DNA of 64,000 nucleotides, taken from an uncultured Oscillospiraceae bacterium (lineage in GTDB: Bacteria; Bacillota; Clostridia; Oscillospirales; Oscillospiraceae). The stretch lies in NCBI GenBank assembly GCA_934589705.1, contig CAKTOH010000001.1:1-64000 (forward strand). Reading direction: 5' to 3'. The translations under genes were made by a program, and so were the position numbers. Of this stretch, positions 16,208 through 33,058 are shown one piece after another. Position 1 is the first letter of the stretch; every line of letters starts with the position of its first letter. The notes below the pieces were generated by a model. That model ran no database searches, was not told the DNA's origin, and worked only from the letters and a program-made list of their open reading frames with translations.

Positions 16208-16338
16208 AAGGATAAAAAAGATTTCCTTCTATCTGCATACTTCCTATAGAATTGCAATAGCGGCCCGAGACATTCATCCGCGCTACCGGCGATGCGGCCG
16301 GGAGATTCTTAAGGGGGCGGCTTTTCGGCAGCGCCCTC
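16208..16338. other. Intergenic stretch, nothing recognised
   Basis: No gene, promoter or RNA that I can support. A GC-rich segment (16305-16338) directly precedes the structured repeat. Confidence 0.5.
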
Positions 16339-16504
16339 TAAGTAACCGATGATGAAATCGTCTGCGGCTATCAGCGGATCTTTTGCCCCGACTGTGCAGT
16401 TTGGAAAACTTGAAATACATACAGTATTCCTGCGTTTTTCAAACTTTCATTCGTGACAAAATCTCTCGCCGACAGCTCTTGCCGATTTCATCATCGGTTA
16501 CTTA
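16339..16504 (+). repeat. Structured intergenic repeat, copy C (166 nt)
   Basis: A 22-bp perfect terminal inverted repeat (TAAGTAACCGATGATGAAAT.. and its complement) encloses the conserved 5' block TCTGCGGCT..AGCGGATCTTTTGCC, a stem GTTTGGAAAAC/GTTTTTCAAAC, and the 3' block CAAAATCTCTCGC..CAGCTCTTGCCG. It shares these blocks with the copies at 35110 and 47433 but lacks their central roughly 60 nt. No reading frame. Confidence 0.75.
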
Positions 16505-16747
16505 AGCCCGCTTACTTCTCAATGTTCTTGCCGGGACAAGAACATTGCCTCCGGAGGAACCAGCACCGAAAGCTTCAGTGAGTGTTAGAGTATATGGTCA
16601 ACACTTTGTTTTAGATAAGATTCGACCTCATCCGCCCTCCGGGCACCTTCCCCTCCCAGGGGAAGGCCTGATGAATTGCCGCACTAGTCTATACATTGGT
16701 TTGTAGTGACATAGCATTTTGAAAAAGTGCCTTGATATAAGCAATAG
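16505..16747. other. Intergenic DNA with a common GC-rich hairpin repeat
   Basis: Contains CAATGTTCTTGCC-ggga-caagaacattg (about 16518-16545), an inverted repeat. At 16624-16672 there is a block (GACCTCATCCGCCCTCCGGG, then CTTCCCCTCCCAGGGGAAGG) resembling short intergenic repeats I remember from related gut Clostridia. No gene is seen. Confidence 0.4.
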
Positions 16748-16778
16748 TGCCCGGAACTTTCGTTCCGGGCACTATTAC
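16748..16778 (-). terminator. Terminator-like hairpin after carB
   Basis: Minus strand: AGTGCCCGGAAC, GAAA loop, GTTCCGGGCACT, then ATTGC. A strong stem but a poor T tract. Confidence 0.6.
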
Positions 16779-16786
16779 GCATTCTT

Positions 16787-19958
<3,172 letters not shown>

Positions 19959-19966
<8 letters not shown>

Positions 19967-21049
19967 GTCTGGTTTCCTCCATCATCCGGATGAATTCTCC
20001 GAAGAGATAGTCGCTGTCCTGGGGGCCGGGGGCGCTTTCCGGGTGGTACTGAACGCTGAAAGCGTGATCGGCCTCACAGCGAAGACCTTCTACCGTGCCG
20101 TCCAGCAGATTCACATGGGTGGCTTCCAGAGGTGTTTGGGAAAGGCTTTCCAAATCCACCGCATAGGAGTGGTTCTGGGAGGTGATTTCCACCTTGCCGC
20201 TGAGCAGATTTTTGACCGGATGGTTGCCGCCCCGATGGCCGAATTTCAGCTTATAGGTGTGGGCGCCATAGGAAAGCGCCAGAATCTGATGACCCAGGCA
20301 GATGCCGAAAATGGGGTATTTCCCCCGGAGCTGACGGACAAGCTGCGCCACACAGGGTACATCCTCCGGGTTTCCGGGGCCGTTGGAGAGGAATACTCCA
20401 TCCGGGGACAAGGCTTCCACCTGCTGGGCAGTGGTGTTCCAGGGCAGGACGGTTACGTCACAGCCCCAGTCGTTGAGCTTGCGGACAATGTTCCGCTTCA
20501 TGCCGCAGTCGATGGCGGCAACGTGATATTTCGGCTCCTTTGCCGGAGAGAACCAGGCCTTGGGGGTGCTGACCCGGGAAACCTGATCGGTGGGCAGGCT
20601 CACCGTCTGCAAATGGGCGGTGGCCGCAATGGTGGAGGTGTCGGCACTGGTAATCAGAACCCGGCAGGTGCCCTGATCCCGGATGTGCATGGCAAGCTTC
20701 CGGGTGTCTACCCCGGCAATGCCGATGATGCCGAACCGGGTCATCACCTGTCCCAGGGTCTCCACACAGCGGAAATTGGAGGGCTCGTCGTTATACTCCC
20801 GGACAATCATGGCACTGGCGGTGGGACGGCAGGACTCATAGTCCGCCTCGCACATGCCGTAGTTGCCGATGAGGGGATAGGTCATGACAATGGCCTGACC
20901 GGTATAGGAGGGGTCGGAGAGGATCTCCTGATAGCCCACCATGGAGGTGTTGAAGACGATCTCCGCGGTGCAGTCTCCGGCGGCTCCGAAGCCGTAGCCA
21001 TAGAATTCCGTGCCGTCCTGCAATACAATTTTTCTGTCACACTGACGAA

Positions 21050-21053
<4 letters not shown>
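19959..21053 (-). CDS. carA: Carbamoyl-phosphate synthase small (glutaminase) subunit
   Basis: The 364 residues comprise an N-terminal CPSase small domain and a C-terminal class I glutaminase with the Cys nucleophile in GICLGHQ (near 243) and the His/Glu pair in QYHPE (near 340). It hydrolyses glutamine and channels ammonia to CarB. It overlaps purF by 4 nt upstream and carB by 8 nt downstream, so the operon is translationally coupled here. Confidence 0.95.
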
Positions 21054-24120
<3,067 letters not shown>

Positions 24121-24128
24121 TTACGGGG

Positions 24129-25667
24129 TTATTCCCACTCCACCGTTGCCGGGGGCTTGCTGGTCACATCGTAAACCACCCGGTTGATATGCTTGACCTC
24201 GTTGGTGATCCGGTTGGACACGGTGGCGAGGATATCATAGGGAATTCTTGCCCAGTCGGCGGTCATGAAATCGTCGGTGGTGACGGCTCGAATGGCAAGC
24301 AGATGGTCGTAGGTTCGGTGGTCGCCCATAACGCCTACGGTGCTGACACCGGGCAGAACGCAGAAGAACTGAGCCATCTGATGCTCGTAGCCGTTCTTGG
24401 CCATTTCGTCCCGGAGTACCCAGTCGGCCTCCTGAAGGATTTTCACCTTCTCGGCGGTGACTTCCCCAATAATGCGCACGCCCAGACCGGGGCCGGGGAA
24501 GGGCTGCCGCCAGACAAGCTCCTTGGGGATGCCCAGCTGCTCACCAACCCGGCGAACCTCGTCCTTGAACAGGCTGCTCAGCGGTTCGATGATGTCCAGG
24601 AACTTTACGTCCTCGGGCATTTTTACCTTGTTGTGATGGGTCTTGATCTTGTCGGCGTTGCCCTTGCCGGACTCGATGCAGTCCGGGTAAATGGTGCCCT
24701 GGGCGAAGAAGGCGTCCTGGCCGCCCTGGCGGCGAACCTCGTCCCAGAAAACTTTGTAGAACTCGGTGCCGATGATCTTGCGCTTCTGCTCGGGCTCGGT
24801 AACGCCCTTCAGGCATTCCAGGAAGTGTTCCTGGCAGTTGACCCGGACAAAGTGCATATCAAACAGGCTGGTGAAGGTTTTCTCCACGAAGTCGCCCTCA
24901 TCCTTGCGCATGAGGCCCTGGTCAACGAACACGCAGGTCAGCTGATTGCCCACGGCCCGGCTGATAAGGCCCGCGGCCACGGAGGAATCCACGCCGCCGG
25001 ACAGACCCAGAATGACCTTCTTGTCGCCGATGCGCTCTTTCAGAGCCTTCACGGTGTCCTCAATGAAGGAGTCCATCTGCCAGTCGCCGGTGCAGCCGCA
25101 GACGCGGTAGAGGAAGTTTTTCAGCATCAGGTTGCCGTACTGGCTGTGGGTCACCTCAGGGTGCGCCTGAATGGCGTAGATTTTCTTGGCGGCGTTTTCC
25201 ATGGCCGCCACCGGGCACTTGTCCGTCCGGGCGGAAATCGTAAAGCCCTGGGGCACCTGATCGATTCGATCGGTGTGGCTCATCCAGACGACGCTCTCGG
25301 CGGGCACATCCGCAAAAAGCAGGGAATCCTTCTTGGTGACGGTCATGTCGATTTTGCCGTACTCGGAGGTTTCGGCGGTAATGACGGAACCGCCCGCCAT
25401 CCAGGCGGTGAGCTGGCAGCCGTAGCAGATACCGAGAATCGGAATTCCCAGCTCCAGTACCGCGGGGTCGTAGTGCGGGGAGGACATATCGAAGACGCTG
25501 TTGGGGCCGCCGGTGAAAATAATGCCCCGATAGCCCCGTGCCTTAATCTCTTCCGGGGTAATGGCGTTGTACTGCTCAATCTCCGCATAGACGCGGAGAT
25601 CCCGAACTCTTCGGGCAATCAGCTGATTATACTGACCGCCGAAGTCTAAAACCAGAATTTTTTCCAA
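24129..25667 (-). CDS. guaA: GMP synthase (glutamine-hydrolysing)
   Basis: The 512 residues have a class I glutaminase (about 1-190; the catalytic Cys region reads GICYGCQ, with Cys where Met is usual at the second position), an ATP pyrophosphatase with SGGVDSS near 227, and a C-terminal dimerisation domain ending TVEWE. It aminates XMP to GMP. It lies 15 nt after purB. Confidence 0.95.
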   Translation of the reverse strand: MEKILVLDFGGQYNQLIARRVRDLRVYAEIEQYNAITPEEIKARGYRGIIFTGGPNSVFDMSSPHYDPAVLELGIPILGICYGCQLTAWMAGGSVITAETSEYGKIDMTVTKKDSLLFADVPAESVVWMSHTDRIDQVPQGFTISARTDKCPVAAMENAAKKIYAIQAHPEVTHSQYGNLMLKNFLYRVCGCTGDWQMDSFIEDTVKALKERIGDKKVILGLSGGVDSSVAAGLISRAVGNQLTCVFVDQGLMRKDEGDFVEKTFTSLFDMHFVRVNCQEHFLECLKGVTEPEQKRKIIGTEFYKVFWDEVRRQGGQDAFFAQGTIYPDCIESGKGNADKIKTHHNKVKMPEDVKFLDIIEPLSSLFKDEVRRVGEQLGIPKELVWRQPFPGPGLGVRIIGEVTAEKVKILQEADWVLRDEMAKNGYEHQMAQFFCVLPGVSTVGVMGDHRTYDHLLAIRAVTTDDFMTADWARIPYDILATVSNRITNEVKHINRVVYDVTSKPPATVEWE

Positions 25668-25682
25668 TGGATGGTACCTCCG

Positions 25683-27098
25683 TTACAGATTGATTTCAGC
25701 GGTGGTCCGCTTTACATCTGCCAGCAGAGGATTGACCTCCGCCAGGAACCGGGTGACCTGCTCCGGGCAGCGACCCACATAGAGCCTGGGATCCAGCAGA
25801 GCCTCAATTTCCTCCGGGGTCATGCCGAATTCCTTCCGGGCAGACAGCAGCTCCAGCAGGTTGCAGCTTTCGCCGTTTTTCATCCGGGCGGTGGCTTCCA
25901 TGGAACAGGAGCGGATGATCTCGTGGAGCTCCTGCCGGTCGCCGCCCCGCTTGACGGCCTCCATCATCAGATTTTCGGAGGTCATGAAGGGCAGATACTC
26001 CCGGACGGTGCGCTCCACGATTTTTTCATTGACGTGGAGGCCGTCGGTAACGTTCTGGGCCAGCCGCAGCACGGCGTCGGCGCACAGGAAGCCTTCGGGA
26101 AGGGAAATGCGCCGGTTGGCGGAATCGTCCAGGGTTCGTTCCAGCCACTGGGTAGAGGCGGTCATGGGGGCGTTCAAAGCATCCGCCATCAGGTACCGGG
26201 ACAGAGAGCAGATTCGCTCACAGCGCATGGGGTTGCGCTTATAGGGCATGGCAGATGAACCGATCTGGTTCTTCTCGAAGGGCTCTTCCACCTGCCGGTC
26301 GTGCTGCAACAGCCGAATGTCGTTTGCCATCCGGTAGCAGCTCTGGGCAATGGAGGACAGCACGTTCAGAATCCGGCTGTCCAGCTTCCGGGGGTAGGTC
26401 TGACCGCAGACGGCGAAGCACTTGGTAAAGCCGAAATCCCCGCTGATTTTGGCGTTCATGGCGTCGATTTTGGCAGTGTCTCCGTCAAACAAGTCCAAAA
26501 AGCTTGCCTCGGTGCCGGTGGTACCCCGGCAGCCCAGGAATCTCATGTTGTCGATGACAAAGTCCAGCTCTTCCAGGTCGGCTACCAAGTCCTGCATCCA
26601 CAGGGTGGCGCGCTTGCCCACGGTGACCAGCTGCGCCGGCTGATAGTGGGTGTAGCCCAGGGTGGGCATGGCTTTATAGGTGTCGGCAAATTCGGAAAGA
26701 TTTGCCAGCACCTTCAGAAGCTCTCCCCGGAGATATTTCAGACCGTCCCGGTAGAGAACGATGTCCGCGTTGTCCGTAACATAACAGCTGGTTGCGCCCA
26801 GGTGGATGATGCCCGCGGCGTCCGGAGCCACCTTGCCGTAGGTGTAGACGTGCGCCATTACGTCATGGCGCACCTCTTTTTCCCGGGCGGCGGCGCAGTC
26901 ATAGTCGATGTCGGAAACATGGGCTTCCAGCTGAGCCACCTGCTCAGGGGTAATGGGCAGTCCCAGCTCCATTTCTGCCTTGGCAAGAGAAATCCACAGC
27001 TTGCGCCAGGTCTGAATGCGCATGTCCATGGAGAACAGCTTCAGCATGTAGTCCGAAGCGTAGCGGGAGCTCAGGGGGGATTCATATTTATCTGTCAT
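25683..27098 (-). CDS. purB: Adenylosuccinate lyase
   Basis: The 471-residue member of the fumarase/aspartase superfamily has the signature SSAMPYKRNPMRCE near 283, carrying the flexible catalytic Ser loop. It acts twice in purine synthesis, on SAICAR and on adenylosuccinate. It lies 11 nt after purA; both neighbours make its substrates (PurC and PurA). Confidence 0.95.
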   Translation of the reverse strand: MTDKYESPLSSRYASDYMLKLFSMDMRIQTWRKLWISLAKAEMELGLPITPEQVAQLEAHVSDIDYDCAAAREKEVRHDVMAHVYTYGKVAPDAAGIIHLGATSCYVTDNADIVLYRDGLKYLRGELLKVLANLSEFADTYKAMPTLGYTHYQPAQLVTVGKRATLWMQDLVADLEELDFVIDNMRFLGCRGTTGTEASFLDLFDGDTAKIDAMNAKISGDFGFTKCFAVCGQTYPRKLDSRILNVLSSIAQSCYRMANDIRLLQHDRQVEEPFEKNQIGSSAMPYKRNPMRCERICSLSRYLMADALNAPMTASTQWLERTLDDSANRRISLPEGFLCADAVLRLAQNVTDGLHVNEKIVERTVREYLPFMTSENLMMEAVKRGGDRQELHEIIRSCSMEATARMKNGESCNLLELLSARKEFGMTPEEIEALLDPRLYVGRCPEQVTRFLAEVNPLLADVKRTTAEINL

Positions 27099-27109
27099 GT
27101 TGGCCTCCC

Positions 27110-28384
27110 TCAGCGCAGAATGATGCTGTCCCGCTCAGGGCCTACGGAAACATAGCCGATGTGGCAGCCGATGGCCCGCTCCAGATACAGCACATACTTC
27201 TGAGCCTGAACGGGCAGATCTTCCCAGGCGCGGACACCGGAAATGTCGCACTTCCAGCCTTCCATGTATTCCATGACAGGCTCGGCGTCATTCAGCAGGG
27301 AAGGGAAGGGGAACGCATCGGTGATCTTTCCGTCCAGACGGTAGTGGGCGCAGACGGGAATCTTATCCATATAGCTGAGCACGTCCAGCTTGGTCAGCGC
27401 GATGTTGGTGGCTCCCTGGCACTGAACGCCGTAGCGGGTAGCCACAATGTCCACCGGGCCTACCCGACGGGGACGGCCGGTTTTCGCGCCGTACTCGAAT
27501 CCGGCCTTGCGCAGCTCCTCGGCCTCGTCGCCGAACATTTCGCACACGAAGGGGCCTTCGCCTACGCAGCTGGAATAGGCCTTTACAACGCCGACTACCT
27601 CGTCGATTTTCACATTGGGCAGACCGGAGCCAACGGGGGCATAGGCCGCGATGGGATTGGAAGAGGTGGTGTAGGGGTGGATGCCGTAGTCCAAGTCCCG
27701 CAGAGCGCCCAGCTGAGCCTCAAAGAGGATTTTCTTTCCATCCTGCTGCGCCTGGCGCAGATAGGCGCCGGTGTCCCGGATAAAGGGCTTGATCTTATTG
27801 CAGAAAACGTTGATCCAGACCTCCAGCTCCTCCATGGTCACGGGCTTGGCACCGTAGACCCGGGTCAGGGTCAGGTTCTTCCACTCCATCAGATCCTGCA
27901 GGTGCTCCCGCAGATGCTCGGGGTACAGCAGCTCACCGGCAAGAATGGTCTTCTTAGCGTACTTGTCGGCGTAGAAGGGGGCAATGCCCTGCTTGGTGGA
28001 GCCGAACTTCTTGTCGGCCAGTCTGGCCTCCTCCAGGCCGTCCAGCTCCCGATGCCAGGGCATCAGCAAAGAGGCCCGGTCACTGATCATCAGATTCTCC
28101 GGAGTGATGGCCACGCCCTGGGAGGTGATCTGCTCGATCTCCTTCCACAGGTTTTCCGGGTCAAGGGCAACACCGTTGCCCAGAACGTTCATGACACCCT
28201 TCCGGAAGATACCGGAGGGCAGCAGGTGCAGGGCGAACTTGCCGTACTCATTGACAACGGTATGACCGGCGTTGCCGCCGCCCTGATAACGCACGACGAT
28301 GTCGTAGTCCTGGGTCAGAAGGTCCACCATCCGGCCCTTGCCTTCGTCACCCCAGTTGATTCCTACGATTGCAGCATTTCCCAT
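27110..28384 (-). CDS. purA: Adenylosuccinate synthetase
   Basis: The 424 residues carry the GTP-binding motif GDEGKGR near 12 and GGGNAGHTV near 38, with the catalytic Asp and His. It joins IMP and aspartate using GTP on the way to AMP. Position 10 is Asn (INWGDEG), where Gln is commoner (TQWGDEG). It lies 14 nt after purC. Confidence 0.95.
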   Translation of the reverse strand: MGNAAIVGINWGDEGKGRMVDLLTQDYDIVVRYQGGGNAGHTVVNEYGKFALHLLPSGIFRKGVMNVLGNGVALDPENLWKEIEQITSQGVAITPENLMISDRASLLMPWHRELDGLEEARLADKKFGSTKQGIAPFYADKYAKKTILAGELLYPEHLREHLQDLMEWKNLTLTRVYGAKPVTMEELEVWINVFCNKIKPFIRDTGAYLRQAQQDGKKILFEAQLGALRDLDYGIHPYTTSSNPIAAYAPVGSGLPNVKIDEVVGVVKAYSSCVGEGPFVCEMFGDEAEELRKAGFEYGAKTGRPRRVGPVDIVATRYGVQCQGATNIALTKLDVLSYMDKIPVCAHYRLDGKITDAFPFPSLLNDAEPVMEYMEGWKCDISGVRAWEDLPVQAQKYVLYLERAIGCHIGYVSVGPERDSIILR

Positions 28385-28398
28385 GTTCTGAGCCCTCC

Positions 28399-29112
28399 TT
28401 ACAGATGGGCTTCCAGGCGGCGCATAATTTCGGCGTAAGCCTCTTCCACGCCGCCCATATCCCGGCGGAAGCGATCCTTGTCCAGCTTCTCATGGGTCTT
28501 TGCGTCCCACAGCCGGCTGGTATCCGGGCTGATCTCGTCAGCCAGGACGATGGTGCCGTCGGAAAGTCTGCCGAACTCCAGCTTGAAGTCCACCAGGGTC
28601 ACGCCGCAGCTGAGCCAGAAGGCCTTCAGCAGCTCGTTGATCTTCAGAGCGTAGGTGCGGATGGTCTCAATCTCCTGGGCGGTAGCCAGCTTCAGAGCCA
28701 GGGCATGGCTGGTATTGAGCAGGGGATCGCCCAGAGCGTCATTTTTATAAGAGAATTCGAAAGTGGGCTGATCGAACACAATGCCCTCTTCCACGCCGTA
28801 GTGCTTGGCAAAGGAGCCGGCGGAAATGTTGCGGACAATGACCTCCAGGGGCACGATCTGCACCTTCTTGACCAGGGTCTCCCGGTCGCTGAGTTCCTTG
28901 ACATAGTGGGTGGGGATGCCGTTCTTTTCCAGCATCGCCATGAGCCGGTTGCTCATTTTGTTGTTGATGACACCCTTGCCGACGATGGTGCCCTTTTTCA
29001 GTCCGTTGAACGCGGTGGCATCATCCTTGTATGCCACGATCAGAAGCTCGGGGTCGTCGGTGGTAAACACCTTCTTGGCTTTTCCTTCGTACAGCTGCTC
29101 TTTCGGTTCCAT
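28399..29112 (-). CDS. purC: SAICAR synthetase
   Basis: The 237 residues begin MEPKEQLYEGKAKKVF. The motifs KIQ-like VKKVQIVPLEVIVRN near 77 and SPDTSRLWD near 180 are typical of SAICAR synthetase, which ligates aspartate to CAIR. The ATG at 29112 has GGAGG about eight bases upstream; the open frame further upstream reads into the asnB end. It lies 16 nt after asnB. Confidence 0.95.
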   Translation of the reverse strand: MEPKEQLYEGKAKKVFTTDDPELLIVAYKDDATAFNGLKKGTIVGKGVINNKMSNRLMAMLEKNGIPTHYVKELSDRETLVKKVQIVPLEVIVRNISAGSFAKHYGVEEGIVFDQPTFEFSYKNDALGDPLLNTSHALALKLATAQEIETIRTYALKINELLKAFWLSCGVTLVDFKLEFGRLSDGTIVLADEISPDTSRLWDAKTHEKLDKDRFRRDMGGVEEAYAEIMRRLEAHL

Positions 29113-29128
29113 GTTTGTTTCCTCCTGT

Positions 29129-30709
29129 TTATTTTCCGCTGTCACCGTAGTTGGACAGAACCCGGGCGGAGGGATCTGTGACATTGCAGCCCTCCCAGTC
29201 CTTATTCGGCATCCAGAAATCCACGATCATATTGCCTTGACCGGGGTAATACTTCTCGAAGATCTCACGGTAAAGCAGAGATTCCTTGGTGAACGGTTGT
29301 GCATGGGAATACTTCTGACGCTTCCGCTCAAATTCCGCCTGGGTATAATAGTCTTCCGCATAGGCCTTCAGGTAGTCCACCATGGAGTGGCCCACCGCGT
29401 CGGAGAAGGCCGCCTTCTCCCGCCACAGGATGTCCTGAGGAAGATAGGAGCCGTCGTCGAAGGCGTGACGCAGCAGATATTTACCCTTGTGGTATTTGTT
29501 GAGCTTCAGCTCCGGGTTCACCGCCATCACATACTTCACAAAATCCAGGTCACCGAAGGGCACCCGGGCTTCCAGAGAGTTAACGCTGATGCACCGGTCT
29601 GCCCGGAGTACATCGTACATGTGGAGCTCCCGAATCCGCTTCTGGGCTTCTTTTTGGAAGGCCTCGGCGCTGGGGGCGAAATCCGTGTACTTATAACCGA
29701 AGAGCTCGTCGGAAATCTCGCCGGTCAGAAGCACCCGAATGTCCGTGTTCTCATGGATGTACTTGCACACCAGATACATGCCGATGCTGGCGCGGATGGT
29801 GGTAATATCAAAAGTCCCCAGTAATTCTATCACATTTTCCAGCGCTTGCAAGACATTTTCTTTAGAAATTATAACTTCCGTATGATCTGAGTGAATAAAA
29901 TCCGCTACCTGCTTGGCATACTTCAGATCAATGGCATCTCCGGACATGCCGATTGCGAAGGTTTTGATGGGTTTTTCGCTCTCCCGGGCGGCAATCGCGC
30001 ACACCAAAGAGGAGTCCAGACCGCCGCTGAGGAGGAAGCCGACCTTGGCATCCGCCACCAGACGCTTGCGAACGCCTGCCACCAGCTTGTCGTGAATATT
30101 CCGGCAAACGGTCTCTAAGTCGTCGTCAAGGTACTTGTCCACGGCGGCAATGTCCCGGTAGCAGACAAATTTTCCGTCCGCATAGTAATGTCCGGGAGGG
30201 AAGGGGAGAATCTGCCCCACCAGCCCCAGCAGGTTCTTGGGCTCGCTGGCGAACACGATAGTGCCGGCAGTGTCGTAGCCGTAGTACAGAGGCCGGATGC
30301 CGATGGGATCCCGGGCGGCGATGAATTGCTTTTTTTCTCCGTCGTATAGGACGCAGGCGTATTCCGCGTCCAGCATGTCGAACATTTTCACGCCATATTT
30401 CCGATAAAGGGGCAGCAGTACTTCGCAGTCGCTGTCGCTCTGGAAGGCGTAGGTATCCTTCAGCTCCTGACGGAATTTCTCGAAGCCGTAGATTTCGCCG
30501 TTGCACACCACGGCACTGGAACCCAGGGTGAAGGGCTGCATTCCTTCCGGGTGCAGACCCATAATGGCCAGACGGTGAAAGCCCAGAACACCTTCACCAA
30601 CCTCTAAAATCCGGGAATCGTCCGGGCCCCGGGAGATGGTGCGGTCAAAGCCACGCCGGAACGCTGCCATGTCCAGAGGCTTTCCGCAATAACCGATAAT
30701 CGAACACAT
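29129..30709 (-). CDS. asnB: Asparagine synthase B, first gene of the purine/glutamine operon
   Basis: The 526 residues begin MCSIIGYCG, exposing the class II glutaminase Cys after Met removal. The synthetase domain has SGGLDSS near 239. The length matches the E. coli AsnB type rather than the longer copy at 12154. GGAGGAA precedes the ATG at 30709. It leads asnB-purC-purA-purB-guaA-pyrG-purF-carA-carB. Confidence 0.93.
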   Translation of the reverse strand: MCSIIGYCGKPLDMAAFRRGFDRTISRGPDDSRILEVGEGVLGFHRLAIMGLHPEGMQPFTLGSSAVVCNGEIYGFEKFRQELKDTYAFQSDSDCEVLLPLYRKYGVKMFDMLDAEYACVLYDGEKKQFIAARDPIGIRPLYYGYDTAGTIVFASEPKNLLGLVGQILPFPPGHYYADGKFVCYRDIAAVDKYLDDDLETVCRNIHDKLVAGVRKRLVADAKVGFLLSGGLDSSLVCAIAARESEKPIKTFAIGMSGDAIDLKYAKQVADFIHSDHTEVIISKENVLQALENVIELLGTFDITTIRASIGMYLVCKYIHENTDIRVLLTGEISDELFGYKYTDFAPSAEAFQKEAQKRIRELHMYDVLRADRCISVNSLEARVPFGDLDFVKYVMAVNPELKLNKYHKGKYLLRHAFDDGSYLPQDILWREKAAFSDAVGHSMVDYLKAYAEDYYTQAEFERKRQKYSHAQPFTKESLLYREIFEKYYPGQGNMIVDFWMPNKDWEGCNVTDPSARVLSNYGDSGK

Positions 30710-30930
30710 ATCTCTATTTCCTCCTGAAAACAGACCCATGGGAGAGCTGAAAGAATTCAGCTCTCCCGCAGGCTTTCTATACTTTTTGAAATCTCGCTTT
30801 TTCTCTGTATAATCTCTGTATAAATAAATAATAACTATGAGCTGCTTTGAGCCGCTTTCCGGGAGGGGATGGTCAGTCCCCTCCCACGGGCCGTCCAAGA
30901 CGACATTTGGCAGCTATAGAAGGGAGCGTA
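30710..30930 (-). promoter_or_regulatory. Leader of the asnB-pur-car operon, with tandem 11-bp repeat and hairpins
   Basis: Read on the minus strand, the AT-rich segment holds TTATACAGAGA twice in tandem (30802-30823), a likely promoter or operator. It is followed by a 12-bp hairpin GGGAGAGCTGAA/TTCAGCTCTCCC (about 30741-30768) in the leader. Next to glnN there is a hairpin CCGTGGGAGGGGA/TCCCCTCCCGG (about 30862-30894) without a T tract, possibly the glnN transcript end. No purine riboswitch is recognisable. Confidence 0.45.
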
Positions 30931-33027
30931 TTAACGAACACCGAACAGCAGTTCGCCGTAGGTGGGGAAGGGCCAGTACTTTTCCGAAGTCTGGGTCTCG
31001 GCCTCGTCGGCCACCGCGCGAAGGGCGGCCATCTTGCCCAGAATGGTATCCCGGATGGCGAAGGACTCTTCCTTCACATCGGAAATACTCTTCAGCTCCA
31101 GCAGCGCATCCTCCAGTTCGTCGGTCTTGACGGCAATCTGATCGGTCAGCGTGGACAGCTTTTCCACCAGGCCTGTCTCATAGGCACAGGGGATGCCGGG
31201 GGCCACAGCCTTTTTGGCGGCAGCGGTCTTGGCAAGCTCGGATACATAGCCTTCCACCGCAGGCAGAATCTCTTTGCGAGCCATGTCAATCATGGTGTTG
31301 GCCTCGATGGTTACGGCCTTGCAGTAGTTCTCCAGCATGATCTCGCACCGGGATTCCAGCTCGGCCACGGAGAAGACCTTGTGAGAAGTGAGCATATCCA
31401 CATTTTTCTTATCCAGCAGGTGAGGCATACAGTCGGGAGTGGTGGGGTAGTTGCACAGACCCCGCTTTTCGGTAGCCTCCTTGATCCAGGCCTCGTCATA
31501 GCCGTTGCCGTTGAAGAGGATCCGCTTGTGATCCTTGATGGTCTTGCGGATCATCTCGTGCAGGGCAGTCTCGAAGTCCTCTGCACCCTCCAGCCGGTCG
31601 GCGTAGATTTTCAGGGACTCAGCCACGGCGGAGTTGAGCATCATGTTGGCGCAGGCAATGGAGTTGGAGGAACCCAGCATCCGGAACTCGAACTTGTTGC
31701 CGGTAAAGGCGAAGGGGGAGGTGCGGTTCCGGTCGGTGGTGTCCCGGGCGAACCGGGGCAGAACATCCACGCCCAGCTTCATGGTAGTCTTCTGAGTCCC
31801 AGCGTAGGGAGCGTCAGCCTCAATGGCATCCAGAATGCCCATCAGCTCATCGCCCAGGAAAATGGAGACCACGGCGGGAGGAGCTTCGTTGGCGCCCAGA
31901 CGGTGATCGTTGCCGGCGGTGGCCACAGAAATACGGAGCAGATCCTGATAGTCGTCCACGGCCTTGATGACCGCGCACAGGAACAGCAGGAACTGGGCAT
32001 TCTCATAGGGAGTTTCGCCGGGGGACAGCAGGTTCACGCCGGTGTTCGTGGCAATGGACCAGTTGTTGTGCTTGCCGGAGCCGTTGACCCCGGCGAAGGG
32101 CTTCTCATGGAGCAGGCACACCAGGCTGTGCTTGGCAGCTACCTTCTGCATGATCTCCATGGTCAGCTGGTTGTGATCGGTGGCCACGTTGGTGGTGGTG
32201 TAAATGGGAGCCAGCTCATGCTGAGCGGGAGCAACCTCGTTGTGCTCGGTTTTCGCCAGGATGCCCAGCTTCCACAGCTCCTCGTTCAGGTCGGCCATGT
32301 AGGCAGCCACCCGGGGCTTGATGACGCCGAAGTAATGATCGTCCATTTCCTGACCCTTGGGAGGCTTGGCACCGAAGAGAGTCCGGCCGGTGTAAATCAG
32401 GTCTTTGCGTTTGTTGTACATCTCCCGATCCACCAGGAAATATTCCTGCTCCGGGCCTACGGAAGTGCGGACGCAGGACACGTCCTCGTTGCCGAAGAGC
32501 TTCAGAATCCGCATGGCCTGTCGGTTCAGAGCCTCCATGGAACGAAGCAGGGGAGTCTTCTTGTCCAGAGCCTCGCCGCCGTAGGAGCAGAAGGCTGTGG
32601 GAATGCACAAGGTTTTCCCTTTGATAAAGGCATAGGAGGTAGGATCCCAGGCGGTGTAGCCTCTGGCCTCGAAGGTCGCCCGCAGGCCGCCGGAGGGGAA
32701 GCTGGATGCGTCAGGCTCACCCTTAATCAGCTCCTTGCCGGAGAAGTCCATAATCACGCCGCCGTCGGGAGCCGGGGAGATGAAGCTGTCATGCTTCTCA
32801 GCGGTAATGCCGGTCAGGGGCTGGAACCAATGGGTGTAGTGGGTCGCACCGTTGGCAACCGCCCAATCCTTCATGGCGGAGGCCACGGCATTGGCAACGC
32901 TGGCATCCAGCTTTGCGCCATGATCGATGGTCTTGCGCAGGGACTGGTAAACATCAGAGCTCAGATTGGCCTTCATCACCCGATCGTCAAACACCAGACA
33001 GCCGAAATAATCAGAAACAGTACCCAT
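30931..33027 (-). CDS. glnN: Glutamine synthetase type III
   Basis: The 698-residue GSIII has an N-terminal GSIII-specific region ([25 protein letters not shown] near 69), then the catalytic barrel with [11 protein letters not shown] near 182, [14 protein letters not shown] near 263 and [16 protein letters not shown] near 315. It makes glutamine from glutamate, ammonia and ATP. Transcription starts about 86 nt upstream, and the leader is filled by a terminator/antiterminator structure. It is divergent from a second glutamine synthetase and an ANTAR gene. Confidence 0.95.
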   Translation of the reverse strand: MGTVSDYFGCLVFDDRVMKANLSSDVYQSLRKTIDHGAKLDASVANAVASAMKDWAVANGATHYTHWFQPLTGITAEKHDSFISPAPDGGVIMDFSGKELIKGEPDASSFPSGGLRATFEARGYTAWDPTSYAFIKGKTLCIPTAFCSYGGEALDKKTPLLRSMEALNRQAMRILKLFGNEDVSCVRTSVGPEQEYFLVDREMYNKRKDLIYTGRTLFGAKPPKGQEMDDHYFGVIKPRVAAYMADLNEELWKLGILAKTEHNEVAPAQHELAPIYTTTNVATDHNQLTMEIMQKVAAKHSLVCLLHEKPFAGVNGSGKHNNWSIATNTGVNLLSPGETPYENAQFLLFLCAVIKAVDDYQDLLRISVATAGNDHRLGANEAPPAVVSIFLGDELMGILDAIEADAPYAGTQKTTMKLGVDVLPRFARDTTDRNRTSPFAFTGNKFEFRMLGSSNSIACANMMLNSAVAESLKIYADRLEGAEDFETALHEMIRKTIKDHKRILFNGNGYDEAWIKEATEKRGLCNYPTTPDCMPHLLDKKNVDMLTSHKVFSVAELESRCEIMLENYCKAVTIEANTMIDMARKEILPAVEGYVSELAKTAAAKKAVAPGIPCAYETGLVEKLSTLTDQIAVKTDELEDALLELKSISDVKEESFAIRDTILGKMAALRAVADEAETQTSEKYWPFPTYGELLFGVR

Positions 33028-33058
33028 AAAATAACACCCTTTCTACTTTATCGGAGAT

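Noticed and set aside
30710-30801. Purine riboswitch or T-box before the asnB-pur operon
   Set aside because: Neither the purine-aptamer core nor the T-box sequence is present; only a plain hairpin is visible.
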